Assembly: GCA_963803775.1 (NCBI GenBank)
Contig: CAWDNS010000001.1
Location: 682,001 to 746,000, forward strand
Length of the DNA stretch: 64,000 nt
Direction: 5' to 3'
Source: JABCZH01 sp963803775
Lineage (GTDB): Bacteria > Acidobacteriota > Terriglobia > Terriglobales > Acidobacteriaceae
In this document: positions 52,549-61,814 of the stretch, piece by piece
Layout: the number at the start of each line of letters is the position of its first letter
How positions within the stretch are numbered: position 1 is the stretch's first letter
Position numbers and translations under genes: made by a program
The notes under the pieces: model-generated
Databases searched by the model: none
Seen by the model: only the letters and a program-made list of their open reading frames with translations
Told to the model about the DNA's origin: nothing

Positions 52549-53397
52549 ATGATGCACAGGCACATCGAGAGCGAGCAAGACCGCTCTCTTCCGGCGCTGA
52601 CGCAGCAGCTCTCGAACATAGAAAAGAGAGATTGGGAGCTGTGGATCATTGCCTCGGTAACCGGCCTGCTCGCTGCCGTCGGACTGCTCTCCGTCATCAT
52701 CCCGGCCGCCTTCATGAAGACGGATGAAGTGCATTTTGAAATTACGGTCTCACGGCAGTTGGTGATCGGTCTGTTCGTTCTTCTGGCCCTGCTCAATACC
52801 TACCTGGTAACTCGACGGCTCGACCTTCGCCGTGCGCGTCAGAGCCTGATTTCCAGCACCATTCAAAACGAATTGGTCAGGTTGCAGTCGTTCACCGATC
52901 CGCTGACCGAAGTCTACAACCGCCGGTCACTGGAAGAGATGGCGGGACGGTTCATCAGCCAAGCCAAGCGTTCGGAGAAGCCGCTTACCTTCATGCTGAT
53001 TGATGTCGATCGCTTCAAGGAAGTCAACACCCGGTTCGGACATCTAACCGGTGATTTTGTGCTGGCCGAGATCGCTGGTTTATTGAAGAGTTCAGTTCGC
53101 GGTTCCGACGCGGTAGTTCGCTACGGCGGGGATGAGTTCCTATTGATTCTTGCCGACACTTCACCCACCGGAGCCCACAATGTGGTCGAGCGAACCGAGG
53201 CTTACGTTGCGGACTGGAACAAGGCTGGCCACCTGGAGCGCTTTGAGTTGAGCATGAGCATCGGCGTAGCGGAATGGTCTGACGGCAAGACGCTCGACGA
53301 AGTCCTGGATAGCGCCGACCGCCACATGTATGCCCATAAGAACGAAGTCGCAGCTGGAAATGAGCATAGAGCGTTCGGGGCGACCGCATCCAGTTAA
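52549..53397 (+). CDS. membrane-anchored diguanylate cyclase (GGDEF)
   Basis: A 282-residue protein making cyclic di-GMP. Two membrane helices (about residues 32-53 and 70-88) precede a GGDEF domain with DPLTEVYNRRSLEEM, the metal site DVDRFKEVN and the active-site GGDEF (residues 193-197). An inhibitory-site RGSD (Arg184, Asp187) lies five residues ahead, so product feedback is likely. No EAL domain. The periplasmic part between the helices is only about 15 residues, so it is not a classic sensor. Confidence 0.9.
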   Translation: MMHRHIESEQDRSLPALTQQLSNIEKRDWELWIIASVTGLLAAVGLLSVIIPAAFMKTDEVHFEITVSRQLVIGLFVLLALLNTYLVTRRLDLRRARQSLISSTIQNELVRLQSFTDPLTEVYNRRSLEEMAGRFISQAKRSEKPLTFMLIDVDRFKEVNTRFGHLTGDFVLAEIAGLLKSSVRGSDAVVRYGGDEFLLILADTSPTGAHNVVERTEAYVADWNKAGHLERFELSMSIGVAEWSDGKTLDEVLDSADRHMYAHKNEVAAGNEHRAFGATASS

Positions 53398-53411
53398 GTC
53401 TCTGCCAAGTA

Positions 53412-54755
53412 TTACTGCGGCAAGCCTCCCGACCTTAGCTTCACGTGGAGTTCCACTTCGCCGATCGTGTGCTGGTTGCTTTCAGCGCGGCATTTGACCT
53501 GGCCTGTACTCGTTTCGCTAAATGGTGTGGCCACTTCCACGAGCACCGGGGACGATTCCCCGGCCGCCAATGAGAAACTGGAGGCAAATTCCTGTACGGT
53601 CCAACTTTGCGGCGCGGTTATGGCGAGCGTGATAGTTTGAGGAGAGTTGCCGGTATTACGAACCAGCAAAGGAATCTGTAAAGTCTGCCCGTGCGTGATC
53701 GCAATCTCCGGAACCGCCGCCTTCGGCAGTTGCGTAAGGCCATGTTCGTGCCGGAACACATCATAGAACCCCCAAGGGCCGGCAAGTTCGAGTGATGCGA
53801 GGGACGCTTCACCGGACGGAATCACGCGGGTAAAAGGAACGGCCGTGGGAGTCACGCCTTCGAACACGTCCCCAGTTTGGCTCCCTCCCACCAGAGATTT
53901 GCCGAAGATCAGTTCCACCGGATCACCCCATTCGCTTTTTTGCTCCTCCGGCTTCTTCTTGGCCAGACCTTCAATATAGTTTCGATACTGCGTCAGATGA
54001 AAGGAGAAGGCCTCCATGGCCAGCCGCCAGTATGGCAAATTGTGAGTGGGAGAAATTTCAGTTGTGGCATAAGTCGGGCCCCTGTCTTTAAATGGACCGT
54101 CCTGTGCATCCGAAAAGTAGTAAATCTTTTTGGGTTGCCAGGGCTGCAAGCCTTCCAGCGAGAGTTCGTTCACCTTCACGGCAGCGGCAAGTTGGGCGGG
54201 GAAAATCGCCGCGTCGCCGGCGATGTCGAAAGCCTCAGTCGCCAAAACGCCGGACGCTTGGTGGTCGCCGTGGTTCTCACCGATGAAAAAGCCGGGCAGC
54301 CAGGTAATGATGACCTCCGGGCGGGTGAGGCGCACCATGCGGACCACTTCTTCCAGCGCGAGGCCGTGATGCCATTGCGCGAGAGATTGCAGCACGTTCT
54401 GGCTGGGTGTATCGCGACCGTCGAGAAACCAGACATTATCAATTCCGAGCGTCGCCAGGGCATGCCGCACTTCGGTCTCGCGAACCGCTCCCAGCGAAGG
54501 GCCGCGCTCGGGGCCCATGTTATTGTGCCCGGCTTCCCCGTGAGTCAGGTATACGACCTCAACCCGCTTGTGTTGATCGAGCAGCTTGGCCAGGTACGCC
54601 GACACCCCGGTCTCATCATCCGGGTGCGCCACCACCAACAGAATGTCGGCTTTGAGCCGGTTGTCCGGTGGGAGCGCGGGCGCGGGTTTCAATACCTGCG
54701 CGAACAACGGCATGACCAGCAGGGAGACCAGCAAAGCATTAGACGGAATTTTCAT
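53412..54755 (-). CDS. exported PIG-L family deacetylase
   Basis: A 447-residue protein with a signal peptide (about 1-19) and a LmbE/PIG-L zinc deacetylase domain: AHPDDETGVSAYLAKLL (metal site), LTHGEAGHNN and NHGDHQASG (second ligand). The C-terminal 120 residues (ITHGQTLQIPLLVRNTGNSPQTI...) resemble a NEW3-type beta-sandwich. PIG-L enzymes remove N-acetyl groups from sugars; the substrate here is unknown. Distinct from the GalB-like PIG-L protein at 4671. Confidence 0.85.
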   Translation of the reverse strand: MKIPSNALLVSLLVMPLFAQVLKPAPALPPDNRLKADILLVVAHPDDETGVSAYLAKLLDQHKRVEVVYLTHGEAGHNNMGPERGPSLGAVRETEVRHALATLGIDNVWFLDGRDTPSQNVLQSLAQWHHGLALEEVVRMVRLTRPEVIITWLPGFFIGENHGDHQASGVLATEAFDIAGDAAIFPAQLAAAVKVNELSLEGLQPWQPKKIYYFSDAQDGPFKDRGPTYATTEISPTHNLPYWRLAMEAFSFHLTQYRNYIEGLAKKKPEEQKSEWGDPVELIFGKSLVGGSQTGDVFEGVTPTAVPFTRVIPSGEASLASLELAGPWGFYDVFRHEHGLTQLPKAAVPEIAITHGQTLQIPLLVRNTGNSPQTITLAITAPQSWTVQEFASSFSLAAGESSPVLVEVATPFSETSTGQVKCRAESNQHTIGEVELHVKLRSGGLPQ

Positions 54756-54985
54756 GGTAGATACGTGTGAAATCAGTCTGATGTCTCCTCCCCGAGCAAC
54801 GATCTATTGTTTTTGTGCCAGGCTCGTGGGCTTGGATGGGAACAAGTGTGATATTGTCCCGGGCATCAAGGTAAACAAAAAAGCTGTTCGTGTGAATCAG
54901 GGATGGTACAGGCGGAGCGGGTAGAAGCAGTTTTTCGAACAGCGCAGTTAATTTCCGCCGGGGCTCTGCGATCCGCCGGGCGTAC

Positions 54986-55156
54986 CTATTTAAGCTTCAC
55001 GAAAAGCAGAACGTAGATCGCCCACACTCCTACGGTTAAGGGGAACTGCACCAGCGCTGTGTCGCGCAACATGCCTCCCCTGGGCAGCAGGAACGTAAGC
55101 AAGTACATGGCAACGGCCGTCATTATTCCGAGAATCAGCTTGCTTTTCCAGTTCAT
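54986..55156 (-). CDS. small two-helix membrane protein (56 residues)
   Basis: ATG at 55156 is preceded by GGGGAG, seven bases upstream. The 56-residue product has two hydrophobic segments (LILGIMTAVAMYLLTFLL and LTVGVWAIYVLLFV) separated by a charged loop. No family recognised. It lies alone between the PIG-L gene and the tRNA. Confidence 0.55.
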   Translation of the reverse strand: MNWKSKLILGIMTAVAMYLLTFLLPRGGMLRDTALVQFPLTVGVWAIYVLLFVKLK

Positions 55157-55259
55157 GATCGTCTCCCCATTCGCTTACCCACGAGGTTGCTCCGTCCGCC
55201 AGGTTTTTGCAAGGGTGAAAAAGAACGCCAAGACGGGAGGAATCCGAGGAGAAAACATA

Positions 55260-55336
55260 TGGTAGGCACGAGGAGACTCGAACTCCTGACCTCTACCGTG
55301 TCAAGGTAGCGCTCTAACCAACTGAGCTACGCGCCT
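55260..55336 (-). tRNA. tRNA-Val (anticodon GAC)
   Basis: A complete cloverleaf on the minus strand: acceptor AGGCGCG/CGTGCCT, D arm GCTC...GAGC, anticodon stem CTACC/GGTAG around TTGACAC (GAC at 55300-55302), T arm AGGAG-TTCGAGT-CTCCT and an encoded ACCA 3' end. The length is 77 bases. Confidence 0.95.
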
Positions 55337-55482
55337 ACAGTAAGGACAAACGCAGACCTTATTGTACCGAGCACTCCCGGACTGGGCAAACTCCTCTCGG
55401 GCAATTTGCAATGCCGTCCGCTTCCCGGAGACAATCGCTAGGTGTTGAACTCCGACCACCCTCCGGCGCACGAGGCATCGCG

Positions 55483-56043
55483 GTGAAGCTCTCTCAACTG
55501 CTGACCTTCCCCAACCAGCTCACGCTGCTGCGCATGTCATTTCTTCCGTTTATTGTCATCAAGCTAGTCGATGGCCATTATGGGGTCGCCCTGATTTTAT
55601 TCGTGCTGGCGGGAGTGAGTGACGGACTGGACGGTTTACTAGCCCGCGCTCTTAAGCAGCAAACCGTGCTGGGGCAGTATCTCGATCCCATTGCCGACAA
55701 AATGCTTTTGAGCACGGTTTTTCTGGTGCTTTCTATTCTGCACAAGATTCCCTGGAAATATACGGTGGTGGTTTTCAGCCGGGATATCTCCATTCTGGCC
55801 GCGAGCACGGTGCTGTTCGCGATTGCCGGGTTGCGCGACTTTCGGCCCAGTGTTTTTGGCAAAGCCAACACCTTTGCTCAGGTGGCTGCCGTGTTCTTCG
55901 TGCTGTTGCTGCAAATACGACCGGAACGGTGGATTGATATTGCACGCCTCACCTTCCTGCACGCGACGTTTATCTTCACTGTCATTTCGGCGATCCACTA
56001 CGTGTTTTTGGTCGGAAAGCGCCTAAGCGCCAATAGCGGTTGA
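55483..56043 (+). CDS. CDP-alcohol phosphatidyltransferase (PgsA-like)
   Basis: A 186-residue membrane enzyme that makes phospholipids from CDP-diacylglycerol. The signature DGLDGLLARALKQQTVLGQYLDPIADK (D-G-x2-A-R-x8-G-x3-D-x3-D, first D in SDGLDG) is complete. Several helices, with NQLTLLRMSFLPFIVI at the start. GTG at 55483 with GAGG ahead gives the usual length; an ATG at 55411 would add 24 unlikely residues. Glycerol-3-phosphate is the likely acceptor. Confidence 0.8.
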   Translation: MKLSQLLTFPNQLTLLRMSFLPFIVIKLVDGHYGVALILFVLAGVSDGLDGLLARALKQQTVLGQYLDPIADKMLLSTVFLVLSILHKIPWKYTVVVFSRDISILAASTVLFAIAGLRDFRPSVFGKANTFAQVAAVFFVLLLQIRPERWIDIARLTFLHATFIFTVISAIHYVFLVGKRLSANSG

Positions 56044-56198
56044 GGGGGGTGTCACCACAGACACAACGTCTATTCCCCGACCCAACCTTGCCGCCTTCAT
56101 CACCCCAGAGCTTCTATCCATAAGCAAACGCGAACGGCATCCTGCTTGCTAACCATGATTGCCGTCGCAAGTTCTATCATGCGGAGATTGGGGGGCAC

Positions 56199-57488
56199 AT
56201 GCGTCGCAGTTGTCTGCTGATCGTGATTCTATTTTCAGTCGTGATTCTATTTTCAAGTGGTAGTGCGGCAGCCCGGCAGTGTGTGCCGCAATCGACCGCA
56301 GAAACCAAGGCGGCTCAACCTTCGAAGGTTGACATTGTGGGTTGCCTGAGCAAACAGGCTGGGAGACTCAAGCTAACCGACGAAGACGGCATTATCTACG
56401 ACTTGATTGGGCACACAGCAGGGCTCAAGAACCAAATCGACGATGAATTGGATGTAACTGGGACGGAGAACCAACCGCCCGAGCCCCCTATCGGACACCC
56501 GGTTCCCGATACAGTTCTGAGAGTAACGAAGATAGAAACCGTCCTGCACATGAACCCTTCTGGCGTGCCGCCTGTGCTCGGTGATATTGCCACCTGGAGC
56601 GGCTATATGGATTCGAACTACGGACTTCACTTTCGTTATCCAAAGACCTTTCAGAATAGCGAGGAGGGAGGGACAGAGCCTAATTTCGCCGACTGGGAAA
56701 AAGGCTCGATCGTCCGGATCAAGAGTTTTGAGATACCCCGTGAGATATATCCAGATTCGAACTCTGAAGGTGGCTTGTTGGCAGCCTTTGTGGATTCAAA
56801 CATTCGGAGTGAGGGGACGTGCCAGCAATTTAGTTCGTTCAGGCCGGAATATACTTCTCTCCGTACGGTGCACGGAATCACCTATGCGCACACGATATCG
56901 ACTAGCATCGGGGCGGGCCACGTTTCAGAGGTCTACTATTTTCATGTATTCCAGCATGGCCTCTGCTACGAGCTCGATTTCACCTTCGAGGGGCACAACA
57001 CCACCGGGATGCCGCTCCCGTGTTCTAACCAGTGGGTTTCCGAACACAATGAATTCCAGTTGATGGACGCTTTCCTCTCTAAGGTGACGTTTCTCCCTCC
57101 GCAGATCACACCTGCCGCGGCAAAGTGGCCTTCCGGCGTACCAATCGTGGTGTCGTTTACGCACTCACCTGTGATCGTGGATGTCATGGACATGGTAGAG
57201 GTGTCGTGGGCCACAGAACATACAGACTACGTGCAGATTCACTATCAGTGCGTAGCGAATGTCTTCGTCAGCGAGACGGCCCGGGGGAGCATGCCGTGCG
57301 GATCGGCAGTCGATCGCAACTTCCCTGCCAATGGAATGGCATCGCTCGGGATGCAGAACCTCAACCTGGAGCCAATTCAGCTGGTCATCACGGTTGTACC
57401 TTTCTCTGACGGCCGAGGATTTGAAGAGAAATCGAAGGCGATCACAATCCCGGTAACTACGCTTCCTTCGCTGCGAAAAGACAAGTGA
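56199..57488 (+). CDS. secreted hypothetical protein with N-terminal 'GCL' domain
   Basis: A 429-residue exported protein. The signal peptide contains a duplicated 17-base unit. An OB-like GCL domain follows (VDIVGCLSKQAGRLKLTDEDGIIYDLIGH ... ELDVTGTEN), then a central part with YGLHFRYPKTFQN and a C-terminal beta-rich segment (PIVVSFTHSPVIVDVMDMVEVSWATEHTDYVQIHY). It shares the GCL domain with the protein at 8951. Function unknown; probably surface or periplasmic. Confidence 0.55.
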   Translation: MRRSCLLIVILFSVVILFSSGSAAARQCVPQSTAETKAAQPSKVDIVGCLSKQAGRLKLTDEDGIIYDLIGHTAGLKNQIDDELDVTGTENQPPEPPIGHPVPDTVLRVTKIETVLHMNPSGVPPVLGDIATWSGYMDSNYGLHFRYPKTFQNSEEGGTEPNFADWEKGSIVRIKSFEIPREIYPDSNSEGGLLAAFVDSNIRSEGTCQQFSSFRPEYTSLRTVHGITYAHTISTSIGAGHVSEVYYFHVFQHGLCYELDFTFEGHNTTGMPLPCSNQWVSEHNEFQLMDAFLSKVTFLPPQITPAAAKWPSGVPIVVSFTHSPVIVDVMDMVEVSWATEHTDYVQIHYQCVANVFVSETARGSMPCGSAVDRNFPANGMASLGMQNLNLEPIQLVITVVPFSDGRGFEEKSKAITIPVTTLPSLRKDK

Positions 57489-57568
57489 GAGGGAATAGGA
57501 AACCAAAATTCATTCACAGCATTTGCCCCTTTTTCTTCCCTTCCCCTAGAATGTAGATTCTCTTCCGC

Positions 57569-59053
57569 ATGCCACTTCACCTCTACAACACCATGTCCGG
57601 GAAGATCGAGGAGTTCCGGACGCTTGCCGGCAACGAAGTCCGCATGTATGCCTGCGGACCGACGGTTTACGACTACGGCCACATAGGCAATTTCCGGACT
57701 TTCGTTGCCGTAGACATCCTGCGACGTTACCTCCGCCAAAGCGGATTCAAGCTCCGCCACGTGATGAACATCACAGATGTGGATGACAAGATCATCCGCA
57801 ACTCGGCTCGCGCGGGAGTCAGCGTAAAACAGTACACGGCCAGGTTCGAGAAGGCTTTTCTCGAGGATGCGGCGGCTCTCAACATTGAACAACCGATTCT
57901 GGTGCGGGCCACCGATCACATCGAAGAGATGGCGCAATTCATCGCCAAGCTGGAAACCGCAGGATACGCCTACCGTGCCGAAGATGGCTCCTACTATTTC
58001 CGCATCGCCAAGTTTCCCGGATACGGCAAGCTTTCCAAGAAGGATTTCGCAGGCATGGAGGACGGCGCGCGCGTCGATGTGGACGAGTATGAGAAGGACA
58101 GTGCCCGCGACTTCGCCCTGTGGAAAGCGCCTAAGCCGGGGGAAGCGTTTTGGGAGACTTCGATCGGGCCGGGCCGTCCGGGCTGGCACATTGAGTGCTC
58201 GGTCATGTCGATGGCGGAATTGGGCGAAAGCTTTGACCTGCACGCCGGCGGCGAAGATCTGATCTTCCCCCATCACGAGAACGAAATCGCTCAGTCCGAG
58301 TCCCTGACCGGCAAACCCTTTGCGCACTTCTGGTTTCACTCACGCTTTTTGCTGGTTGAAGGCGAGAAGATGTCGAAGAGCCTGGGCAATTTCTTCACCT
58401 TGCGTGATCTTGTGCTCAAGGGTCACAAGCCGTCGTCCATACGATTCCTGCTGTCATCAGTTCCGTATCGCCATCAGTTGAACTTCACGGTCGACGGATT
58501 GAAGCAGGCGGCGGTGTCGGTGGAGAGACTGAGGAACTTCGACAAGCGGCTTCTCACAGGTACGTTTTCTGAGGGCTCGACAGACACTATGACTGAGCTC
58601 TACATCAAGACTTCCAAGCTTATGTTTGCTGGCATGGATGACGACCTCAACACGGCGCAGGCTCAAGCCGCTGTGTTTGAGATGGTTCGCAAAGCGAATA
58701 CAGCCATCGATGCTGGCGAATTTCGCAAAGACGATGCTCTTCAAATGCACGGCGTTCTTCACAACTTCGATCTACTTTTCGCTGTGCTCAAAGACGATGA
58801 CGCCCCCAAAATAAGAAAGATTGTCGAGTGGGCTCAGGCCGAAGGGAGAGAAAACGAAATCGATAAAAATCTGCTCGATGCAATCAGCTCACTGCAACTC
58901 TCCGATGCTGACGTCCAAAAGAAGATAGCGGATATCGAGGCCGCTCGTCGCGGCCGTGATTTCAAGGCCTCCGATGCCATTCGTGCCGAGCTCACATCCG
59001 CGGGCATCGTGATCGAAATCACCAAAGATGGAGTGCGTTGGAAACGAAAGTGA
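57569..59053 (+). CDS. cysS: cysteinyl-tRNA synthetase
   Basis: A 494-residue class I synthetase joining cysteine to tRNA-Cys. The HIGH motif is DYGHIGNFRTF; the zinc-site Cys are in YACGPTVYD and HIECSVMSM with the LHAGGEDLIFPHHENEIAQ stretch; KMSKS is EKMSKSLGNFF. The C-terminal anticodon-binding region is present. Full length, all motifs present. Confidence 0.95.
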   Translation: MPLHLYNTMSGKIEEFRTLAGNEVRMYACGPTVYDYGHIGNFRTFVAVDILRRYLRQSGFKLRHVMNITDVDDKIIRNSARAGVSVKQYTARFEKAFLEDAAALNIEQPILVRATDHIEEMAQFIAKLETAGYAYRAEDGSYYFRIAKFPGYGKLSKKDFAGMEDGARVDVDEYEKDSARDFALWKAPKPGEAFWETSIGPGRPGWHIECSVMSMAELGESFDLHAGGEDLIFPHHENEIAQSESLTGKPFAHFWFHSRFLLVEGEKMSKSLGNFFTLRDLVLKGHKPSSIRFLLSSVPYRHQLNFTVDGLKQAAVSVERLRNFDKRLLTGTFSEGSTDTMTELYIKTSKLMFAGMDDDLNTAQAQAAVFEMVRKANTAIDAGEFRKDDALQMHGVLHNFDLLFAVLKDDDAPKIRKIVEWAQAEGRENEIDKNLLDAISSLQLSDADVQKKIADIEAARRGRDFKASDAIRAELTSAGIVIEITKDGVRWKRK

Positions 59054-59113
59054 AAGTGCCTCTGTCCGCCGGGTTGCCCAGGCAGACAGAGACTGGAAGC
59101 GAACTACTCTGCG

Positions 59114-59728
59114 TTACTTCAGCGGACAAACTGAAAACGCGGAATCCAGGCTGGCCTTCCCCGTGGTTCCACATACCGTCTGATTCCACTGCTTCTTGAG
59201 GTCCTGAGCCTGGGGAATCGTTGTCTTCTTTTTCCCGGTTGGCGCTACCGCGGCTATACGGCCAGTCGGCATCCCCGATGCCTGCGGAATCAATGCCGCA
59301 AAGCTGGTCACCGTAGCCAGTATCAGGTTCACGGCCGACGCCATGCGGGCAGCCAGCACCGGATCTGCAATGTGGGCTGCTTGCAACAACGCGGGCAGGT
59401 TCTGACTGATGTCCGCAACCGTGCTCTGGATTTTCTGTAGCGCACTGGCGGTCGGATTGGCCTGATACTGGTTGTACAGCGTTTGCAGCAGATTCAGGTC
59501 TTTGCTGGCTTCAGCCGAGATGTTCTGGATGGCTTGGGCCTCAGACGCGTTCAACTGCTGCCCGGATTGTAGCGTTGTGACGAGCGATCCAATGTTGAGC
59601 GCCATTTGCAACAACACCGGCAAATCGGCCAGGGCAACACTGATCCACTGCGCGGTGCAGCCAGTGGCCAATAGTGAAATTGCGAGTAGCGCTACGAGCA
59701 CAGCTTTCGGTCTAGAATTACACTTCAT
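59114..59728 (-). CDS. putative lipoprotein, hypothetical
   Basis: A 204-residue protein with a lipoprotein signal: MKCNSRPKAVLVALLAISLLATGC, the lipobox LATG-C at residues 20-24. The mature part is mostly helical and Gln/Ala rich (SGQQLNASEAQAIQNISAEA). Function unknown. GAAGGAG precedes the ATG at 59728; a longer frame starts at 59773. It is divergent from the FmdE-like gene. Confidence 0.65.
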   Translation of the reverse strand: MKCNSRPKAVLVALLAISLLATGCTAQWISVALADLPVLLQMALNIGSLVTTLQSGQQLNASEAQAIQNISAEASKDLNLLQTLYNQYQANPTASALQKIQSTVADISQNLPALLQAAHIADPVLAARMASAVNLILATVTSFAALIPQASGMPTGRIAAVAPTGKKKTTIPQAQDLKKQWNQTVCGTTGKASLDSAFSVCPLK

Positions 59729-59783
59729 ACGTTTTCTCCTTCGTTTGGTTGTTGGGTTGAGGTTGATTGACAACGGTTTACGA

Positions 59784-60365
59784 ATGAAATCTCTCGACGA
59801 ATACCTGCGCGACGCCGAACAAGCCCACGGACACTTGTGCGCCGGTCAAGTTCTCGGCGTGCGCCTGGCCATGCTCGGCCTGACAAAGCTCGGCATCGAA
59901 GATCCCCGTGGCAGGGACCGCAAGCGTCTCGTTACTTTTGTGGAAATCGACCGTTGCGCCACCGACGCCGTCGCCGTCGTTACCGGCTGCCGTCTGGGCA
60001 AACGTGCGTTGAAGTTCCGCGACTGGGGCAAAGTCGCAGCTACGTTTGTCGACGTCAGCACCGGCAAGGCGGTTCGCATCGCGGCCAAGGAATCGTCCAA
60101 GGCCCTGGCGCGCCAGATGCATCCCGAAGTTGAAGATAAAAATAGCCAGCAAATGCTGGCTTATCGCGAAATCTCCGACGACGACCTGTTCACCACCCAG
60201 TGGGTGAAGGTCGAGCTACCGCCGGAAGAGTTCCCCGGTTATAAAGGTGATCGAGTTGTGTGCGATGTTTGCGGCGAAGGTATCAATTTCCGCCGCGAAG
60301 TTCGTCGTGACGGCAAAGTGCTGTGCCGGAGTTGCGCCGGAGAGCAGTACTATCAGCCCATCTAG
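59784..60365 (+). CDS. FmdE-family protein (formylmethanofuran dehydrogenase subunit E-like)
   Basis: A 193-residue protein of the FmdE family. The first region is EQAHGHLCAGQVLGVRLAM with His and Cys, then FVEIDRCATDAVAVVTGCRLGKR; the C-terminal zinc finger is VCDVCGEGINFRREV...CRSCAG. FmdE is linked to molybdenum/tungsten formate-type enzymes in other organisms; the molecular role is not settled. ATG at 59784 avoids an upstream extension overlapping the divergent lipoprotein gene. It is convergent with gatA. Confidence 0.75.
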   Translation: MKSLDEYLRDAEQAHGHLCAGQVLGVRLAMLGLTKLGIEDPRGRDRKRLVTFVEIDRCATDAVAVVTGCRLGKRALKFRDWGKVAATFVDVSTGKAVRIAAKESSKALARQMHPEVEDKNSQQMLAYREISDDDLFTTQWVKVELPPEEFPGYKGDRVVCDVCGEGINFRREVRRDGKVLCRSCAGEQYYQPI

Positions 60366-60371
60366 TGGCAG

Positions 60372-61802
60372 TCAATTTTGCTCGACTGCGCGCCCCACTC
60401 GCAGAATCGTCGCCTCGTCGAAATGCTTTCCCAGGATCTGCAATCCGATGGGCAGCCTCTCTTTAGTCTCTCCGCACGGAACGGAGATTCCGGGAATGCC
60501 CGCCAGGTTTGCGGTTACAGTAAAGATGTCCGCCAGATACATGGCCAATGGATCATCGACTTTTTCTCCCAATTTGAACGCGGCCGTGGGGCTGGTTGGG
60601 GTCACGATCGCATCCACTCTTTCGAAAGCCTCCGCAAAATCCTGTGCCAGCAGCGTGCGCACCTTCTGGGCCTTGAGGTAGTAGGCGTCGTAGTATCCGG
60701 CACTCAGCGCGTATGTCCCCAACATAATTCGTCGTTTCACCTCGGGCCCAAATCCCTGATCACGACTGCGCCGGTACATCTCAGAAAGACTGTGAGCGTC
60801 ATTGGCTCGGTAGCCATAGCGAACTCCGTCAAAACGCGCCAGGTTCGAAGAAGCTTCCGCGGTCGCGACAATGTAATAAGTTGGAATCGCATATTTGGTA
60901 TGTGGCAACGAAATGGGGACGATCTCGCAACCCGACTTCGCCAGCTTCTGAATCGCAGCTTCCACCGACTTTCGAACCTCGCCGTCCAATCCCTCCCCGA
61001 AATATTCTTTCGGCACTCCCAGCTTCAAACCCTCCACCGGTTTCTCCAGTTCCGCGACGTAGTCGGGAACCAGCACATCTGCGGAAGTTGAATCCATCGG
61101 GTCACGCCCGGCGATGGTACGGAGCACGAGGGCCGCATCCGTCACCGTTTTCGCCAGCGGCCCAATGCGGTCGAGCGACGAGGCGAACGCGATCAATCCG
61201 TAACGTGAAATGCGGCCGTAAGTTGGCATCAGGCCAACTACTCCGCAGAACGACGCCGGCTGCCGGATCGATCCTCCAGTGTCGGACCCGAGCGTTGCAA
61301 CAGCCATGTTGGCAGCCACCGCCGCTGCCGATCCTCCGGAAGAACCGCCTGGAACCCGGCTCAGGTCGCGCGGGTTCCGTACCGGACGCCATGCCGAATT
61401 CTCGTTCGACGAGCCCATGGCGAACTCATCGCAATTCAGTTTGCCCAAAACCACAGCTCCCGCCGACTCAATGCGCGCGACCGCCGTGCAGTCATAGGGC
61501 GGGACGTAGTTGCCAAGTATCTTCGAGCCTGCGGTAGTACGCACATCGCGGGTCGCCATCACGTCCTTGATGGCAACCGGAACCCCGCCGAGCGGTGGGA
61601 GCTTTTCGCCCTTGGCGGCTAATGCATCGATCTCCGCGGCCTTAGTCAAGGCGCGCTCCTTCGAGAGTGTCAGGTACGCGCCGATCTGCGGATCCTGCTT
61701 TTCGATTCGGAGATAGAAATCTTCAGCCAATGCGAACGCGGTCGTGCGCCGTTCCTGAATCGCGGCACGAGCAGCGTCGATAGTGAGTGATTGCAGATCC
61801 AT
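60372..61802 (-). CDS. gatA: aspartyl/glutamyl-tRNA amidotransferase subunit A
   Basis: A 476-residue amidase of the GatCAB complex, which converts Glu-tRNA-Gln or Asp-tRNA-Asn to the amide form. The catalytic Lys lies in PVAIKDVMATRD, and the Ser-cis-Ser triad in GGSSGGSAAAVAANM and GSDTGGSIRQPASFCG. GatC starts 12 bases upstream on the same strand. GatB is not in this window. Confidence 0.94.
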   Translation of the reverse strand: MDLQSLTIDAARAAIQERRTTAFALAEDFYLRIEKQDPQIGAYLTLSKERALTKAAEIDALAAKGEKLPPLGGVPVAIKDVMATRDVRTTAGSKILGNYVPPYDCTAVARIESAGAVVLGKLNCDEFAMGSSNENSAWRPVRNPRDLSRVPGGSSGGSAAAVAANMAVATLGSDTGGSIRQPASFCGVVGLMPTYGRISRYGLIAFASSLDRIGPLAKTVTDAALVLRTIAGRDPMDSTSADVLVPDYVAELEKPVEGLKLGVPKEYFGEGLDGEVRKSVEAAIQKLAKSGCEIVPISLPHTKYAIPTYYIVATAEASSNLARFDGVRYGYRANDAHSLSEMYRRSRDQGFGPEVKRRIMLGTYALSAGYYDAYYLKAQKVRTLLAQDFAEAFERVDAIVTPTSPTAAFKLGEKVDDPLAMYLADIFTVTANLAGIPGISVPCGETKERLPIGLQILGKHFDEATILRVGRAVEQN

Positions 61803-61814
61803 CGAAGATACAAA

